64,000 nucleotides of DNA from Spirochaetia bacterium UBA5763 (GCA_002418835.1 DIEX01000009.1:1-64000); one strand, 5' to 3'; positions 51,670 to 60,667 are shown, counted from the first letter of the stretch. Numbers and translations: made by a program. The notes: generated from the letters alone by a model not told the origin.

Positions 51670-52707
51670 CTACATTCTCCCTGTGTAATCATCAACAGCC
51701 TCTTTGAAGTTTTCTCTGTCAATTACCAGCGGATCAATACCGTCTCTCATGCATCTGATCCGCAGGTAGCTGACAGCCTCAGATGTTACATCGCATAAAT
51801 CATCCCTGTAAAAAATCAGAAGATTGATTCCGTAATTCCTCAGGAGTCTGTAAAGAAGCTCATACCTCTCCTCAACTTTCCGTGTACAGGGGGACATGGC
51901 TCTGTAGCTGTAAGCATCGAGAAGTTCATAGAAGATATATTCAGATTCAGCATTAAGTGAAATGTCGAAAAGCCTTCTCCCCCGGCAGGTGTCATCTTCT
52001 ATCACATCAATCCCGCTGTTTTCAATAAAGTCGATTATCGCAGGGGGTATTTTTGCCGCTCCGTAAATCAGTGCTTTTGCCCTGTATTCTCTATGCTCCG
52101 CCTGATAAATTTGCAGTTCTTCCAATAGCGGAGTAATCAGTTTAAGAGCAAAATCAGGAGGGAAAATGGCCGATGCTTCAAACACAAAGTCCAGTTCCTC
52201 CGGTGTGAGGGCTCCTTTTCTATCCTGGTAAAGGGAGGTTATGCTTCTTACACTACGCCTGAGGTTTTCGAAAATCATGGTTTTTTTTTGAAGTTCAGAG
52301 ATATCTATACTTTTTAGATTAATTCCGAAGAGTGAATTAAACATAGTAGCTGTTTCGTTGTGCAGCTGTACTGCTGCATCTTCCCCATAGCCGCAGGGAT
52401 AGTTGACTCTGTGAACAGTTATATCTGAAAAATTTAAGTGACAGCAGGGCATCTCCGCTTCAGGGACAATTACAGCTTTGTACAGAGACTTTTCTGAAGA
52501 GAGTTTTTTTTCACCTGTAATCAGAGATTCAGGGAGCTTGACTGATTCGATTCCGAATGCGGATGTTATCTCCGGAGGTATAAGGGGGTATATATATCCG
52601 GAAAGCTGAACTTTATTTTCCGTGATGTATTTCCCGAGTATATCACCGTAATTAAACACTGCATTTTTAATATCCCCGGTAATAGCTGCAATTTTTCCCC
52701 TGTCCAT
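51670..52707 (-). CDS. 2-hydroxyacyl-CoA dehydratase D-subunit-like protein (HgdB/BcrC type)
   Basis: 345 residues. The order fits the dehydratase D family: an N-terminal YIYPLIPPEITSAFG, a cysteine pair in EMPCCHLNF, VNYPCGYGEDAAVQLHNE, YRAKALIYGAAKIPPAI, EDDTCRGRRLFD, and a C-terminal VSYLRIRCMRDGIDPLVIDRENF. In the family, several cysteines bind a [4Fe-4S] cluster. The second subunit and the ATP-dependent activator are not adjacent, so it may be an orphan with another role. ATG follows GAGGGG. Its stop touches that of the Ctp gene. Confidence 0.78.
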   Translation of the reverse strand: MDRGKIAAITGDIKNAVFNYGDILGKYITENKVQLSGYIYPLIPPEITSAFGIESVKLPESLITGEKKLSSEKSLYKAVIVPEAEMPCCHLNFSDITVHRVNYPCGYGEDAAVQLHNETATMFNSLFGINLKSIDISELQKKTMIFENLRRSVRSITSLYQDRKGALTPEELDFVFEASAIFPPDFALKLITPLLEELQIYQAEHREYRAKALIYGAAKIPPAIIDFIENSGIDVIEDDTCRGRRLFDISLNAESEYIFYELLDAYSYRAMSPCTRKVEERYELLYRLLRNYGINLLIFYRDDLCDVTSEAVSYLRIRCMRDGIDPLVIDRENFKEAVDDYTGRM

Positions 52708-52836
52708 AATCCCCTCTTTCCGGTTAATAACAGCGAAATAACTCTTTTTATCAATTAAATTATTTATAATTCCTCTTGAAAAAAAAAGGTATATATAAAA
52801 TATATCTACTTAATTTGATTCTTTTGGAGAAACCGG

Positions 52837-53826
52837 ATGGCAGCAGTGAAGAAGAGCGGTAAACCTGCGGTAAAAAAAGCACCATACCTGTCAGTAGTTT
52901 TACCTGTTTATAATGAAGAGGAGAGCCTTGTTCTGCAGCATAAAGCTGTAACAGAGGCGGTAAAAAAGCTTAATAAAACTTATGAGATTATCTTCGTTGA
53001 TGACGGAAGTGTGGATTCTTCCTATGAAATACTTAAATCAGTCTCTTCGAAAGATAAAAATGTTAAAATTGTCCGGTTCAGAAGAAATTTCGGCCAGACT
53101 GCTGCAATGGCCGCAGGCATTGACCATTCAAATGGAGAAATTATTGTGTTCATGGATTCCGATTTGCAGAACGAAGCTGGAGATATAGGGAAGCTCCTTG
53201 AGAAGATTGAAGAGGGATATGACGTTGTAAGCGGCTGGAGAGCAAACAGGCAGGATAAACTTATCTCAAGAAAGATCCCTTCAAAGATTGCAAACTGGTT
53301 AATCGCAAAAGTTACAGGGGTGCCTCTCCATGACCTGGGGTGTTCACTGAAGGCTTACAGAGGGGATGTCCTGAGACAGGTTAACCTTTACGGCGAGATG
53401 CACAGGTTTATTCCTGTACATGCTTCATGGATCGGAGCCCGTATAACAGAGGTTGCGGTGGGGCATCATGCAAGGCAGTTCGGAGAGTCTAAGTACGGAA
53501 TAAGAAGAACGTTCAAGGTAATTCTTGATCTTATAACAGTGAAGTTTATGGGGTCTTATTCGACAAAGCCGATCTACATCTTCGGAGGAACCGGTGTCAT
53601 TTTACTTTTCCTGGGTGTTGCCAGCGGAATATCTGTAGTTGTCATGAAGTTTTTAGTACAGCTTAATATGATACGCAATCCGCTGCTGCTCATGACAGTT
53701 ATGCTTATAATTCTCGGGGTTCTCTTTATACAGATGGGGATCATTGCTGAGATTATGATCAGGATTTACCATGAATCGAAAAAGATGCCCCCTTACAGGA
53801 TAAAGGAGACCATCAATATAGAATAA
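52837..53826 (+). CDS. Glycosyltransferase family 2 (GtrB/DPM1-like, polyprenyl-phosphate sugar transferase)
   Basis: 329 residues. A GT2 (GT-A fold) domain at about 15-235, with LSVVLPVYNEEESL, the nucleotide-binding FVDDGSVDSSYEIL, FMDSDLQN (DxD-like) and HARQFGESKYG, then two C-terminal membrane segments (about 248-275 and 283-310). This is the GtrB/ArnC/DPM1 architecture that moves a sugar onto polyprenyl phosphate at the inner membrane. The sugar cannot be read. A lysine-rich N terminus (KKSGKPAVKKAP) precedes the domain. It converges with the Mla-like operon. Start: ATG after GGAG. Confidence 0.92.
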   Translation: MAAVKKSGKPAVKKAPYLSVVLPVYNEEESLVLQHKAVTEAVKKLNKTYEIIFVDDGSVDSSYEILKSVSSKDKNVKIVRFRRNFGQTAAMAAGIDHSNGEIIVFMDSDLQNEAGDIGKLLEKIEEGYDVVSGWRANRQDKLISRKIPSKIANWLIAKVTGVPLHDLGCSLKAYRGDVLRQVNLYGEMHRFIPVHASWIGARITEVAVGHHARQFGESKYGIRRTFKVILDLITVKFMGSYSTKPIYIFGGTGVILLFLGVASGISVVVMKFLVQLNMIRNPLLLMTVMLIILGVLFIQMGIIAEIMIRIYHESKKMPPYRIKETINIE

Positions 53827-53828
53827 TC

Positions 53829-54566
53829 CTACTGTTTTGAGGGAGCATCTTTACCGGTGCTCTCATCCTCCTTTGAGCCTTTCATAAGAAATCCCATGGG
53901 CCGTTTTTTAATCTCTGCTGATATCTGCTGCATGGTTATTGCTGTCTCTTTGAATGCCTGCATTATTGCAAGAATATCCTTCTGGGAATTAGCCAGAATG
54001 CTGTTTACACTTGCAACACTACCGCCAAGGTCTGTGAGCATTCCTCGTATATTCTGCCTGCTTTCTACCGAAATAGTTTTTACTACACCTACAGTGTCGT
54101 TGATGTTGTTCAGAAGTTTATGAACATCAGTGAGCACAGCTTCGAGGTTAACGTATTCAAGCCCCTCTATGACATCGCCGTTTCTGAGAGGGTAACTTTT
54201 GGCTTCGGGATTTCTCATTTCAACAACAGTATCACCTATTATATTCTGGTTAAGGATAAGAGCAGTACAGTCCTCCTGCAGTTCAATATCCTTCTTGAGT
54301 CTCATAGTTGCCAGGAAGTGCAGTGATGGTTTGTAAACCGGGGTGAGTTCCACAACTCTCCCTATATCATATCCCTTCAGTTTGATTGCTGTACCTTTTT
54401 TGATTGCGGATATATTATCTATTTTCAGGTAGACGTCGATTGTTGACCCTGAAAGAGAGTAGCCAAGTTTCAGTATAATAAAAAGAAGGAGTATTATGAC
54501 AGGTGTCAGTATGAATAAACCAACCCTGAATTCATTCGGATTTTTAAATGTCAGTAATTTTTTCAT
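53829..54566 (-). CDS. MlaD-like MCE-domain protein
   Basis: 245 residues: an N-terminal membrane anchor (about 16-36) and an MCE domain (about 40-118, VYLKIDNISAIKKGTAIKLKGYDIG). After that comes an amphipathic helical region (about 135-215) of the type that forms a lipid tunnel, and a polar tail. It is the periplasmic substrate-passing subunit of an Mla-like phospholipid transporter. ATG overlaps the mlaF stop by four bases. It is the last gene of the mlaE-F-D operon; no MlaB or MlaC gene is nearby. Confidence 0.88.
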   Translation of the reverse strand: MKKLLTFKNPNEFRVGLFILTPVIILLLFIILKLGYSLSGSTIDVYLKIDNISAIKKGTAIKLKGYDIGRVVELTPVYKPSLHFLATMRLKKDIELQEDCTALILNQNIIGDTVVEMRNPEAKSYPLRNGDVIEGLEYVNLEAVLTDVHKLLNNINDTVGVVKTISVESRQNIRGMLTDLGGSVASVNSILANSQKDILAIMQAFKETAITMQQISAEIKKRPMGFLMKGSKEDESTGKDAPSKQ

Positions 54567-55333
54567 AAAATAATCATCGGCCCTTCTATTGAATTAGTCC
54601 TGTATTGAACCAGGTAAGGGTTATCTGATGTCCAGAAGTCCCCTTTTTTCCCTGTGAATACGATCCTTCCATTGAAAAACATAATAAACTCATCTGAAAT
54701 ATCAATAAAATTTTGAGGGTAATAAGTAATCATTACCAGAGATTTATCCGGCCTGTTTGATCTTTCCGTGAGTACATCAATAAGTGATTTGATATTCAAA
54801 AAACATTGATCTTCAAAAGCATGCTCAATATAGAGCAGATCCGGGTCGTGTGCAATTGCCCTTCCGAATGCTGCTTTCAGAATTTCTGAGCGGGTAAGGT
54901 CAAACGGGCGGAGTTTTCTGCAATGGTCAAGATTGAGATCATAGATAATCTGCCCCACATGTTTTTTTATCTCTGAAGCAGACATTGAGGAGTGGTAATC
55001 CAGGGGGAGAGAGATATTCTGCTCTACTGAAAGATTGCTCATGAGCCCGTAATCCCCGTGAATGTAGCCCACCGCTTTCTTGTAATTCATAAGCTCAAAA
55101 TAACCGAGAGATTTTATACTTGATCCATTATATAAGACATCACCTTCAAAATTTGCATCTCCTCGGATAATAATATCAAAAAGTGAGGATAAGCCGGAAC
55201 CCTCAGGTCCGAATATGGTAACATTATCACCCTTTGCCAGAGAGAAAGATACATTGTCCAGCAGAGTGACAGTATCTCTTCTGTATGTAATGTTCTGCAG
55301 TTCTAAAATAACTCCATCCAAGACCGGCCTCAC
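54563..55333 (-). CDS. MlaF-like ABC ATPase with all catalytic motifs degenerate
   Basis: 256 residues with the ABC fold of MlaF but lacking its catalytic residues. Walker A reads GPEGSGLSS (42-50), so Leu48 replaces the invariant lysine. The Q-loop has HGDYGL for FQDYGL. The signature LSGGQ is replaced by LTRSEILKAAFGRAI. Walker B is LLYIEHAFED with no aspartate before the glutamate. The H-loop has ITYYPQN instead of the histidine. ATP hydrolysis is thus very unlikely. The start is a GTG that overlaps the mlaE stop by four bases, and the downstream overlap with mlaD is also four bases, so the gene is under translation and intact. Confidence 0.88.
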   Translation of the reverse strand: MRPVLDGVILELQNITYRRDTVTLLDNVSFSLAKGDNVTIFGPEGSGLSSLFDIIIRGDANFEGDVLYNGSSIKSLGYFELMNYKKAVGYIHGDYGLMSNLSVEQNISLPLDYHSSMSASEIKKHVGQIIYDLNLDHCRKLRPFDLTRSEILKAAFGRAIAHDPDLLYIEHAFEDQCFLNIKSLIDVLTERSNRPDKSLVMITYYPQNFIDISDEFIMFFNGRIVFTGKKGDFWTSDNPYLVQYRTNSIEGPMIIL

Positions 55334-56121
55334 ACAAGATAGAATAGGGTTGAAACAGCTATATTAACGATAATTGATATAAACAGGGTTCTTATTACAG
55401 CTTTTGAGACGTATATAGGTATTTCGAATTTTGAATTAGGCTTAAGTCCGTAATAACAGCAGATTAACGGTATTGTTACACCGAACATAAAACTTTTAAA
55501 AAAAGTAGAGGCTATATCTTTAAATGTAAAAGAATCTATCAGTGTCTGGCCGAAGACATCCATGGGGATGTATACCACTGTCTGTGAAATCAGGTATCCG
55601 CCGATAAAAGCTACAATATCAAATATAAGTATAAGTCCCAGTATGGAGAGGATTGATGCCACAATCCTCGGGAATACTATGTAGAGCTTTGTGTCTATCC
55701 CCATGAGCTCCATTGAAAGAATCTCCCGTGACCATTTCTGGACAGCTATTTCAGTGGCTATGGCAGAGCCTGACCTGGCAATAACAATAAGCGCAGTAGC
55801 AAGGGGTCCCAGTTCCCTTGCTATAATAATTACAAGAATATTACCAAGGAACCCTTCAACTCCGAATTTCGGGAGAGATGTAAGCGCCTGTATGATTACA
55901 GTTCCCCCCAGGAGTAGGGCTATGATCATTACTATTGCAAGGGCATCTACACCCGTAAAACGTGTCTGGTTTATTATTATTGTGTATATCGACCTGAACC
56001 TGAGGTATCTGAGAGATTTAAATGATGTGAAGATCGATTTAACAAAATCGCTGAAATCGATCATACCTTTGTAGATGTTGATACCTTTCCTGCCGGTGGT
56101 TGTGATTATTTGTTCTATCAT
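55330..56121 (-). CDS. MlaE-like ABC permease
   Basis: 263 residues with about five to six membrane segments. The MlaE core is well preserved: NILVIIIARELGPLATALIVIARSGSAIATEIAV, then ILSMELMGIDTKLYIVFPRIVA with the conserved EXXLGXD-type helix that couples to the ATPase. It should form the inner-membrane channel of a lipid transporter with the MlaF- and MlaD-like proteins encoded just downstream. It is the first gene of the operon and divergent from the DUF4015 gene by 123 bases. Confidence 0.9.
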   Translation of the reverse strand: MIEQIITTTGRKGINIYKGMIDFSDFVKSIFTSFKSLRYLRFRSIYTIIINQTRFTGVDALAIVMIIALLLGGTVIIQALTSLPKFGVEGFLGNILVIIIARELGPLATALIVIARSGSAIATEIAVQKWSREILSMELMGIDTKLYIVFPRIVASILSILGLILIFDIVAFIGGYLISQTVVYIPMDVFGQTLIDSFTFKDIASTFFKSFMFGVTIPLICCYYGLKPNSKFEIPIYVSKAVIRTLFISIIVNIAVSTLFYLV

Positions 56122-56244
56122 AAACAGATCTTCTGGGCGTATGCTCCTGTTTATAATTTTGTTTAAAGGGGGGCATTATTCAATTATTTTTTTCTTTACT
56201 GTATTAATAATTCGTTTTTAATAAGTTTTTAAAATGGATGGTAT

Positions 56245-57690
56245 ATGACAGTAAAGGTGAAATATTTTTCATTAGCGGGGATTGCTGTTTTATTGATTGT
56301 GTTTATTACTGCCGCCTCATATTCAAAAGCTGTTTATATCAGCGATTATATGAGGTCAATAGCCATAAGGATATTTAATTCTTATGGCACCAGGGGGGGC
56401 GGTGTAAGTCTCATAAACGGTGATAAGTACAGTGCCTATGTAAAGACTTACGGCGGACTCCCTGCGGGGTATTTCCATTTCGGAAACTCTCTTCTTTACA
56501 GAGCTCCGAAAAATATCAGGTTATCAGATTTTCTGCTTAATACTATTGAATTCACAGAGTTTTATAAACTCAACCAGTTCAGAAGTGCGTTTTCAAATTA
56601 TAACAGGGTCACCGGCAGTATTGTTAATGCCGGGGAGATCGTAGTGATTCCGGCACCTCTCCATTACTTCAGTCACGATGTTTTTGCAGCCCGTACACCT
56701 GAGATAAAATTCACCAGAGGGCTCTATTTTTCCGGTGACAGGGCAGGGAGCTCATCTTTTCTTTCAAGGCTTCCTTATTTTAAAAGTATAGGGATAAACT
56801 CAATTGTTTTTGATGTTAAGGATATTACAGGGATTGTTCATATAAAAAACAGCAGGGTTCGTGAGGTTAGAGAGTACGGTCTCAATAAAGATGGAGCCAT
56901 AGATAATCTCCACATGCTTGTGCGTCAGTGCAGAAAGAACGGGATATATATGATCGCAAGGATTTCAGTGTTCAGAGACCATCTTTTATATGAGATGGAC
57001 CCTTCATCAAGGATAAAATCCGGGAGAACCGGGGGCGGGTGGAATCACGGCTCAAAAGAACTCTGGTGCGATCCTGCAAATAAAAAGGTTCAGGATTACA
57101 ACATAGCCCTTGCTGCGGAACTTGCCTCTGCCGGTGTTGATGAGATACAGTTCGACTATATCCGCTTCCCTACTCTGGGTGACCAGGATGACGCGCTGTT
57201 TGCATGGCCAGACGGCAGAAGGAGCCGTGTTGATGTCATCACAGGTTTCCTGAAACGGGCTCACGAGGTGGTAGCATCTTATGATGCGTTTCTTTCTATC
57301 GATATATTCGGTGTAACAGCCTGGGGTAAGGATGTTGATATAAAAAAACTGGGTCAGCAGATTGACCTCCTTGCAGCAAACTGTGATGTTATATCACCTA
57401 TGCTCTACCCCTCGCATTTTAATGACCACTTTGACGGATTTGCAAAGCCGGGTGATCATCCGTATCATTTTATATTTAACGGCTGCAAAAAGGTTATTGA
57501 ACTGGCAGGAAAAAAGGCCTTAGTACGTCCCTGGCTTCAGGCTTTTTCGTGGAGAGTGTCGAGATATAATGCGGAGTATATTCTCGAACAGGTAAAGGCT
57601 GCCAATGATTCAGGGGCATACGGTTACCTGTTCTGGAATGCTTCCAATAAGTATGATGAGGTATTCCGCGCGATGGAGGCTCTGCGCTGA
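56245..57690 (+). CDS. Exported DUF4015-type putative glycoside hydrolase
   Basis: 481 residues with an N-terminal signal anchor (about 8-28). From about 150 a TIM-barrel-like domain follows, with the DUF4015 features: GINSIVFDVKDITGIVH, ARISVFRDHLLYEMDP, ELWCDPANKKVQDYN, EIQFDYIRFPTLGD and DIFGVTAWGKDVD, then ISPMLYPSHFNDHFDG. The family is related to glycosidase-like proteins whose substrate is unproven. Residues 45-145 precede the barrel and look like a separate beta-rich region. It should act in the periplasm or at the surface. It converges with the chagasin-like gene. Confidence 0.85.
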   Translation: MTVKVKYFSLAGIAVLLIVFITAASYSKAVYISDYMRSIAIRIFNSYGTRGGGVSLINGDKYSAYVKTYGGLPAGYFHFGNSLLYRAPKNIRLSDFLLNTIEFTEFYKLNQFRSAFSNYNRVTGSIVNAGEIVVIPAPLHYFSHDVFAARTPEIKFTRGLYFSGDRAGSSSFLSRLPYFKSIGINSIVFDVKDITGIVHIKNSRVREVREYGLNKDGAIDNLHMLVRQCRKNGIYMIARISVFRDHLLYEMDPSSRIKSGRTGGGWNHGSKELWCDPANKKVQDYNIALAAELASAGVDEIQFDYIRFPTLGDQDDALFAWPDGRRSRVDVITGFLKRAHEVVASYDAFLSIDIFGVTAWGKDVDIKKLGQQIDLLAANCDVISPMLYPSHFNDHFDGFAKPGDHPYHFIFNGCKKVIELAGKKALVRPWLQAFSWRVSRYNAEYILEQVKAANDSGAYGYLFWNASNKYDEVFRAMEALR

Positions 57691-57696
57691 TTTGCC

Positions 57697-58086
57697 CTAT
57701 TCAACCTCAATTGTGATTTTTGCTGTATTTACATATTCAGGCTTTTTTTTCCAGTGTTCACCATATTTTAAGATTACAACACCGCCGGTTTTTGAAGCCT
57801 TGAAAATAAACTCCTGAATTTCATAACCGCCGGTAATGTTCAGAGTTTTTGCGTCTGCAATTACATTCTCTTTAACCAGGGTCAAAGTATCCGGCATCTC
57901 CATAACCTTCCAGCTGTAACCTGTGCTCAATTGTGATTTAAGCTGAATTGCAACAGTTTTTCCTGCTTTTGCTTTTACTGCGGAATCCCCGGAATCTTTA
58001 ACCATAATTGTAACGGGCTTTGAGGCACAGCCCGCTGCTATTGCAAGAGAGGATATCAGTAAAACCAGTTTATTTCTTATCCGCAT
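57697..58086 (-). CDS. Chagasin-like (I42) cysteine protease inhibitor lipoprotein
   Basis: 129 residues. A lipoprotein signal ends at AAGC (Cys20). The body has the three chagasin loops that plug papain-type active sites: LSTGYSWKV (for NPTTGY/F), ITGGYEIQEFIF (for GxGG) and YGEHWKKKP (for RPW). It lies 12 bases downstream of a papain-like protease gene on the same strand. The obvious reading is that it inhibits that enzyme and protects the cell. Confidence 0.88.
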   Translation of the reverse strand: MRIRNKLVLLISSLAIAAGCASKPVTIMVKDSGDSAVKAKAGKTVAIQLKSQLSTGYSWKVMEMPDTLTLVKENVIADAKTLNITGGYEIQEFIFKASKTGGVVILKYGEHWKKKPEYVNTAKITIEVE

Positions 58087-58098
58087 AATGTCACCCTG

Positions 58099-59346
58099 TT
58101 ATTCCGAAGCTACTACAGCCCATGTGGCGCCGTAGCCTATATTGTTGCATCCGTATTCAACCCATACATATCCTTTCTCTCCCCATCCCGGGCCCCATGA
58201 ATTTTTTACAAGGTATGCCTGTTTGCTGTCATCCCAGCCGACAATTGTAATGGCATGGTTGACATCATTGGGAGCCGAAACAGATGCGTGTTCATCAAAC
58301 ACGCCGCTTTTGTATGCCTGGAATGCCGGAGTTACCTTCACGCAGGCTGCTATTGCCCCATACTTGGCCAGGGCCTCCTTCATCTCTTTAACTGAAGGTA
58401 TACCTGCATCCCTTCGTATGTATCCCCATTTTACTACTTTATAATTTGAATTCCCTGCCGTACCGCAGAAACCCTGTTTCCCCTGGTATGGCTTATCTTT
58501 TTCAAGCTGAGCGCCCTTTGTCATGAGATAGTCAAACACTCCGCCGTACCAGCCGCCGTCACAGCTTCCGGCATCTTTGCCGTTTCTGTCAGTGGCGCAA
58601 TCAAGTACAAACTGCTCGGAGATATCGAGAACCTTGCCGTTTTTCATCTTGTAGTTTCCTTCGTAAACAGCAGCAGAAGTAAAAGCCCAGCAGCTTCCGC
58701 AGATCCCCTGGTACTGCACTGTTGTCATCTGGCTTGCGTCTCTCCAGTTGAAAGCAGCAACTGTAATTGCCGGAGCTATGGAAAGAGGCACATTCCTGTC
58801 AAGCATCGACTGCCTGTTGTCAGCTTCACGGCGCTTCAGCTCCTCCTGCTCGCGTCGCTCCTCCTCCTTGCGTCTAAGCTCCTCCTGCTTTTTACGATCG
58901 CTCTCTTTTTCAATCTCCTTTTCACGGCGTTTACGCTCTTCCTCCTGGCGTTTCAATTCCTCCTGGCGTTTCTTCTCAGCCTGCTTGCGCTCCAGTTCCT
59001 CTTTTTTTCTTCGGGCATCCTCTTTCTTCTTTATTTCATCTTCTGAAGGGGGCTTGCTTCCGGTAATCTCGGAGATTTTGTACTTCATCATCTCATTCAG
59101 TTCGACTCTGAATTTAAGGTTCTTTTTCTTTATATCACTAACAATATCATTCATCATTGATTTCATCTCTTCAGGACTGCGGACCACGCTTTTTTTATCC
59201 TGCTCAAATCTTTTAAGAATATCGGCTTTTGTTGTACGCTGTGCATAGGCATTACCTGAACCGTCGCCAATTAATATGAAACTGAACAGAAGTATCATAA
59301 GTGAAGCGGTAACAGCAGGGAAATGCAGCATTGATCTCTTTTTCAT
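58099..59346 (-). CDS. Exported papain-family (C1A) cysteine protease with a coiled-coil spacer
   Basis: 415 residues: a signal peptide (about 1-36), a helical prodomain-like part (about 40-105), a very charged Glu/Lys/Arg coiled coil (about 105-180), and a papain domain (about 190-415). The active-site set is complete: glutamine and cysteine in QGICGSCWAF, histidine in NDVNHAITIVGWD, asparagine in VKNSWGPGWGEKGY. It should be an active endopeptidase. The coiled coil is unusual for this family and may act as an inhibitory propeptide or a docking arm. It is the first gene of a two-gene unit with the chagasin-like inhibitor. It is divergent from leuB. Confidence 0.9.
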   Translation of the reverse strand: MKKRSMLHFPAVTASLMILLFSFILIGDGSGNAYAQRTTKADILKRFEQDKKSVVRSPEEMKSMMNDIVSDIKKKNLKFRVELNEMMKYKISEITGSKPPSEDEIKKKEDARRKKEELERKQAEKKRQEELKRQEEERKRREKEIEKESDRKKQEELRRKEEERREQEELKRREADNRQSMLDRNVPLSIAPAITVAAFNWRDASQMTTVQYQGICGSCWAFTSAAVYEGNYKMKNGKVLDISEQFVLDCATDRNGKDAGSCDGGWYGGVFDYLMTKGAQLEKDKPYQGKQGFCGTAGNSNYKVVKWGYIRRDAGIPSVKEMKEALAKYGAIAACVKVTPAFQAYKSGVFDEHASVSAPNDVNHAITIVGWDDSKQAYLVKNSWGPGWGEKGYVWVEYGCNNIGYGATWAVVASE

Positions 59347-59500
59347 TATTAATTACCCCTTGCGGAATGTTTTTAGATATGACAGATATTTATTATATAA
59401 CTGATTTTTATGCAATAAACTATTTAATTTTAATAAAAATATAGAATTTTGAAGTTTAATAAAAATGTACTCTCTTAGCGCGTATACAGGAGATTTTTAT

Positions 59501-59530
59501 TTGACATCTCAGTCGGCTCTGACGGATAAA
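59501..59530 (+). promoter_or_regulatory. Predicted sigma-70 promoter of leuB
   Basis: Perfect -35 TTGACA (59501-59506), 18-base spacer, -10 GATAAA (59525-59530). Initiation near 59537 would give a leader of about 56 bases. Confidence 0.45.
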
Positions 59531-59592
59531 AACTGTTAACGCAATCTATTTTGAAATCGCCTTTATTCTGAAAATAATTATTGGAGCATAAT

Positions 59593-60660
59593 ATGACTGT
59601 AAAAAAAGTAGCAGTACTGCCTGGAGACGGTATCGGGCCGGAGATAATTGCAGAGGCAATCAAGGTTCTTGATAAGATTTCTGCAATATACAAAGTTGAA
59701 TTTTCTTATAAGCATGCAGATGTGGGTGGATCGGCAATTGACAATCATGGAGAAGCTCTCCCGGAATACACTGTAAAGACCTGCCAGGAGGCTGACGCTG
59801 TCCTTTTCGGTTCAGTGGGCGGGCCGAAGTGGGAAAAGCTTGCTCCGGAAAAGCAGCCTGAAAGAGGGGCTCTGCTTCCGTTACGGAAAAAATTCAATCT
59901 TTACGCAAACCTCCGCCCTGCCATAGTTTTCAAGGAACTTAAGGACGCATCCCCTCTTAAATCTGAGATTATTGGTGACGGATTTGACATAATGATAATC
60001 AGGGAACTTACTGGTGGTATATATTTCGGACAGCCCAAGGGGTGTGACCATGATAAAGGTTTTGATACGCTTATCTATTCAAGAGACGAAATTATAAGGA
60101 TAACAAAAGTTGCTTTTGAAACAGCAATGAAGCGCGGCAAAAAAGTTACATCTATAGACAAAGCAAATGTTCTTTCAACTTCAATCCTCTGGAGAGAGGT
60201 TGTAGAAGAGATTGCTAAAGATTATCCGGAAGTTGCGTTGAACCACCTCTATGTTGACAATGCTGCAATGCAGCTTGTGCGTAATCCAAGGCAGTTCGAT
60301 GTTATGCTCTGCGACAATATGTTTGGCGATATCCTCTCTGACGAGGCATCAATGATTACAGGGTCTCTCGGCATGCTCCCCTCTGCATCTCTGTCAGACG
60401 GAACATTCGGCCTCTATGAGCCCTCAGGCGGATCCGCACCTGATATAGCAGGCAAAGGTATAGCTAACCCTATTGCGCAGATCCTCTCTGCGGCAATGAT
60501 GCTTAAATACAGCTTCGGAATGAATGATGCTTATGATGCAATATTCAAGGCAATAGAAAAGGTACTTGAGCAGGGTTACAGAACAGGTGATATCATGTCC
60601 CCCGGTAAAAAGCAGGTTGGTACTGCTGAAATGGGTGATTTAATAGTTAAGAATCTGTAA
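59593..60660 (+). CDS. leuB: 3-isopropylmalate dehydrogenase
   Basis: 355 residues, the usual length. It oxidises and decarboxylates 3-isopropylmalate in leucine synthesis with NAD. Visible: VAVLPGDGIGPEII, the substrate loop ERGALLPLRKKFNLYANLRPA, RELTGGIYFGQPKG, the metal-binding region DNMFGDILSDEASMITG, and GLYEPSGGSAPDIAGK, which with the preceding Lys/Tyr separates it from isocitrate dehydrogenase. The frame opens at a TTG at 59581; ATG 59593 with GGAG seven bases upstream is the start. A terminator follows. leuA and leuCD are not in the window. Confidence 0.96.
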   Translation: MTVKKVAVLPGDGIGPEIIAEAIKVLDKISAIYKVEFSYKHADVGGSAIDNHGEALPEYTVKTCQEADAVLFGSVGGPKWEKLAPEKQPERGALLPLRKKFNLYANLRPAIVFKELKDASPLKSEIIGDGFDIMIIRELTGGIYFGQPKGCDHDKGFDTLIYSRDEIIRITKVAFETAMKRGKKVTSIDKANVLSTSILWREVVEEIAKDYPEVALNHLYVDNAAMQLVRNPRQFDVMLCDNMFGDILSDEASMITGSLGMLPSASLSDGTFGLYEPSGGSAPDIAGKGIANPIAQILSAAMMLKYSFGMNDAYDAIFKAIEKVLEQGYRTGDIMSPGKKQVGTAEMGDLIVKNL

Positions 60661-60667
60661 AAAAATT

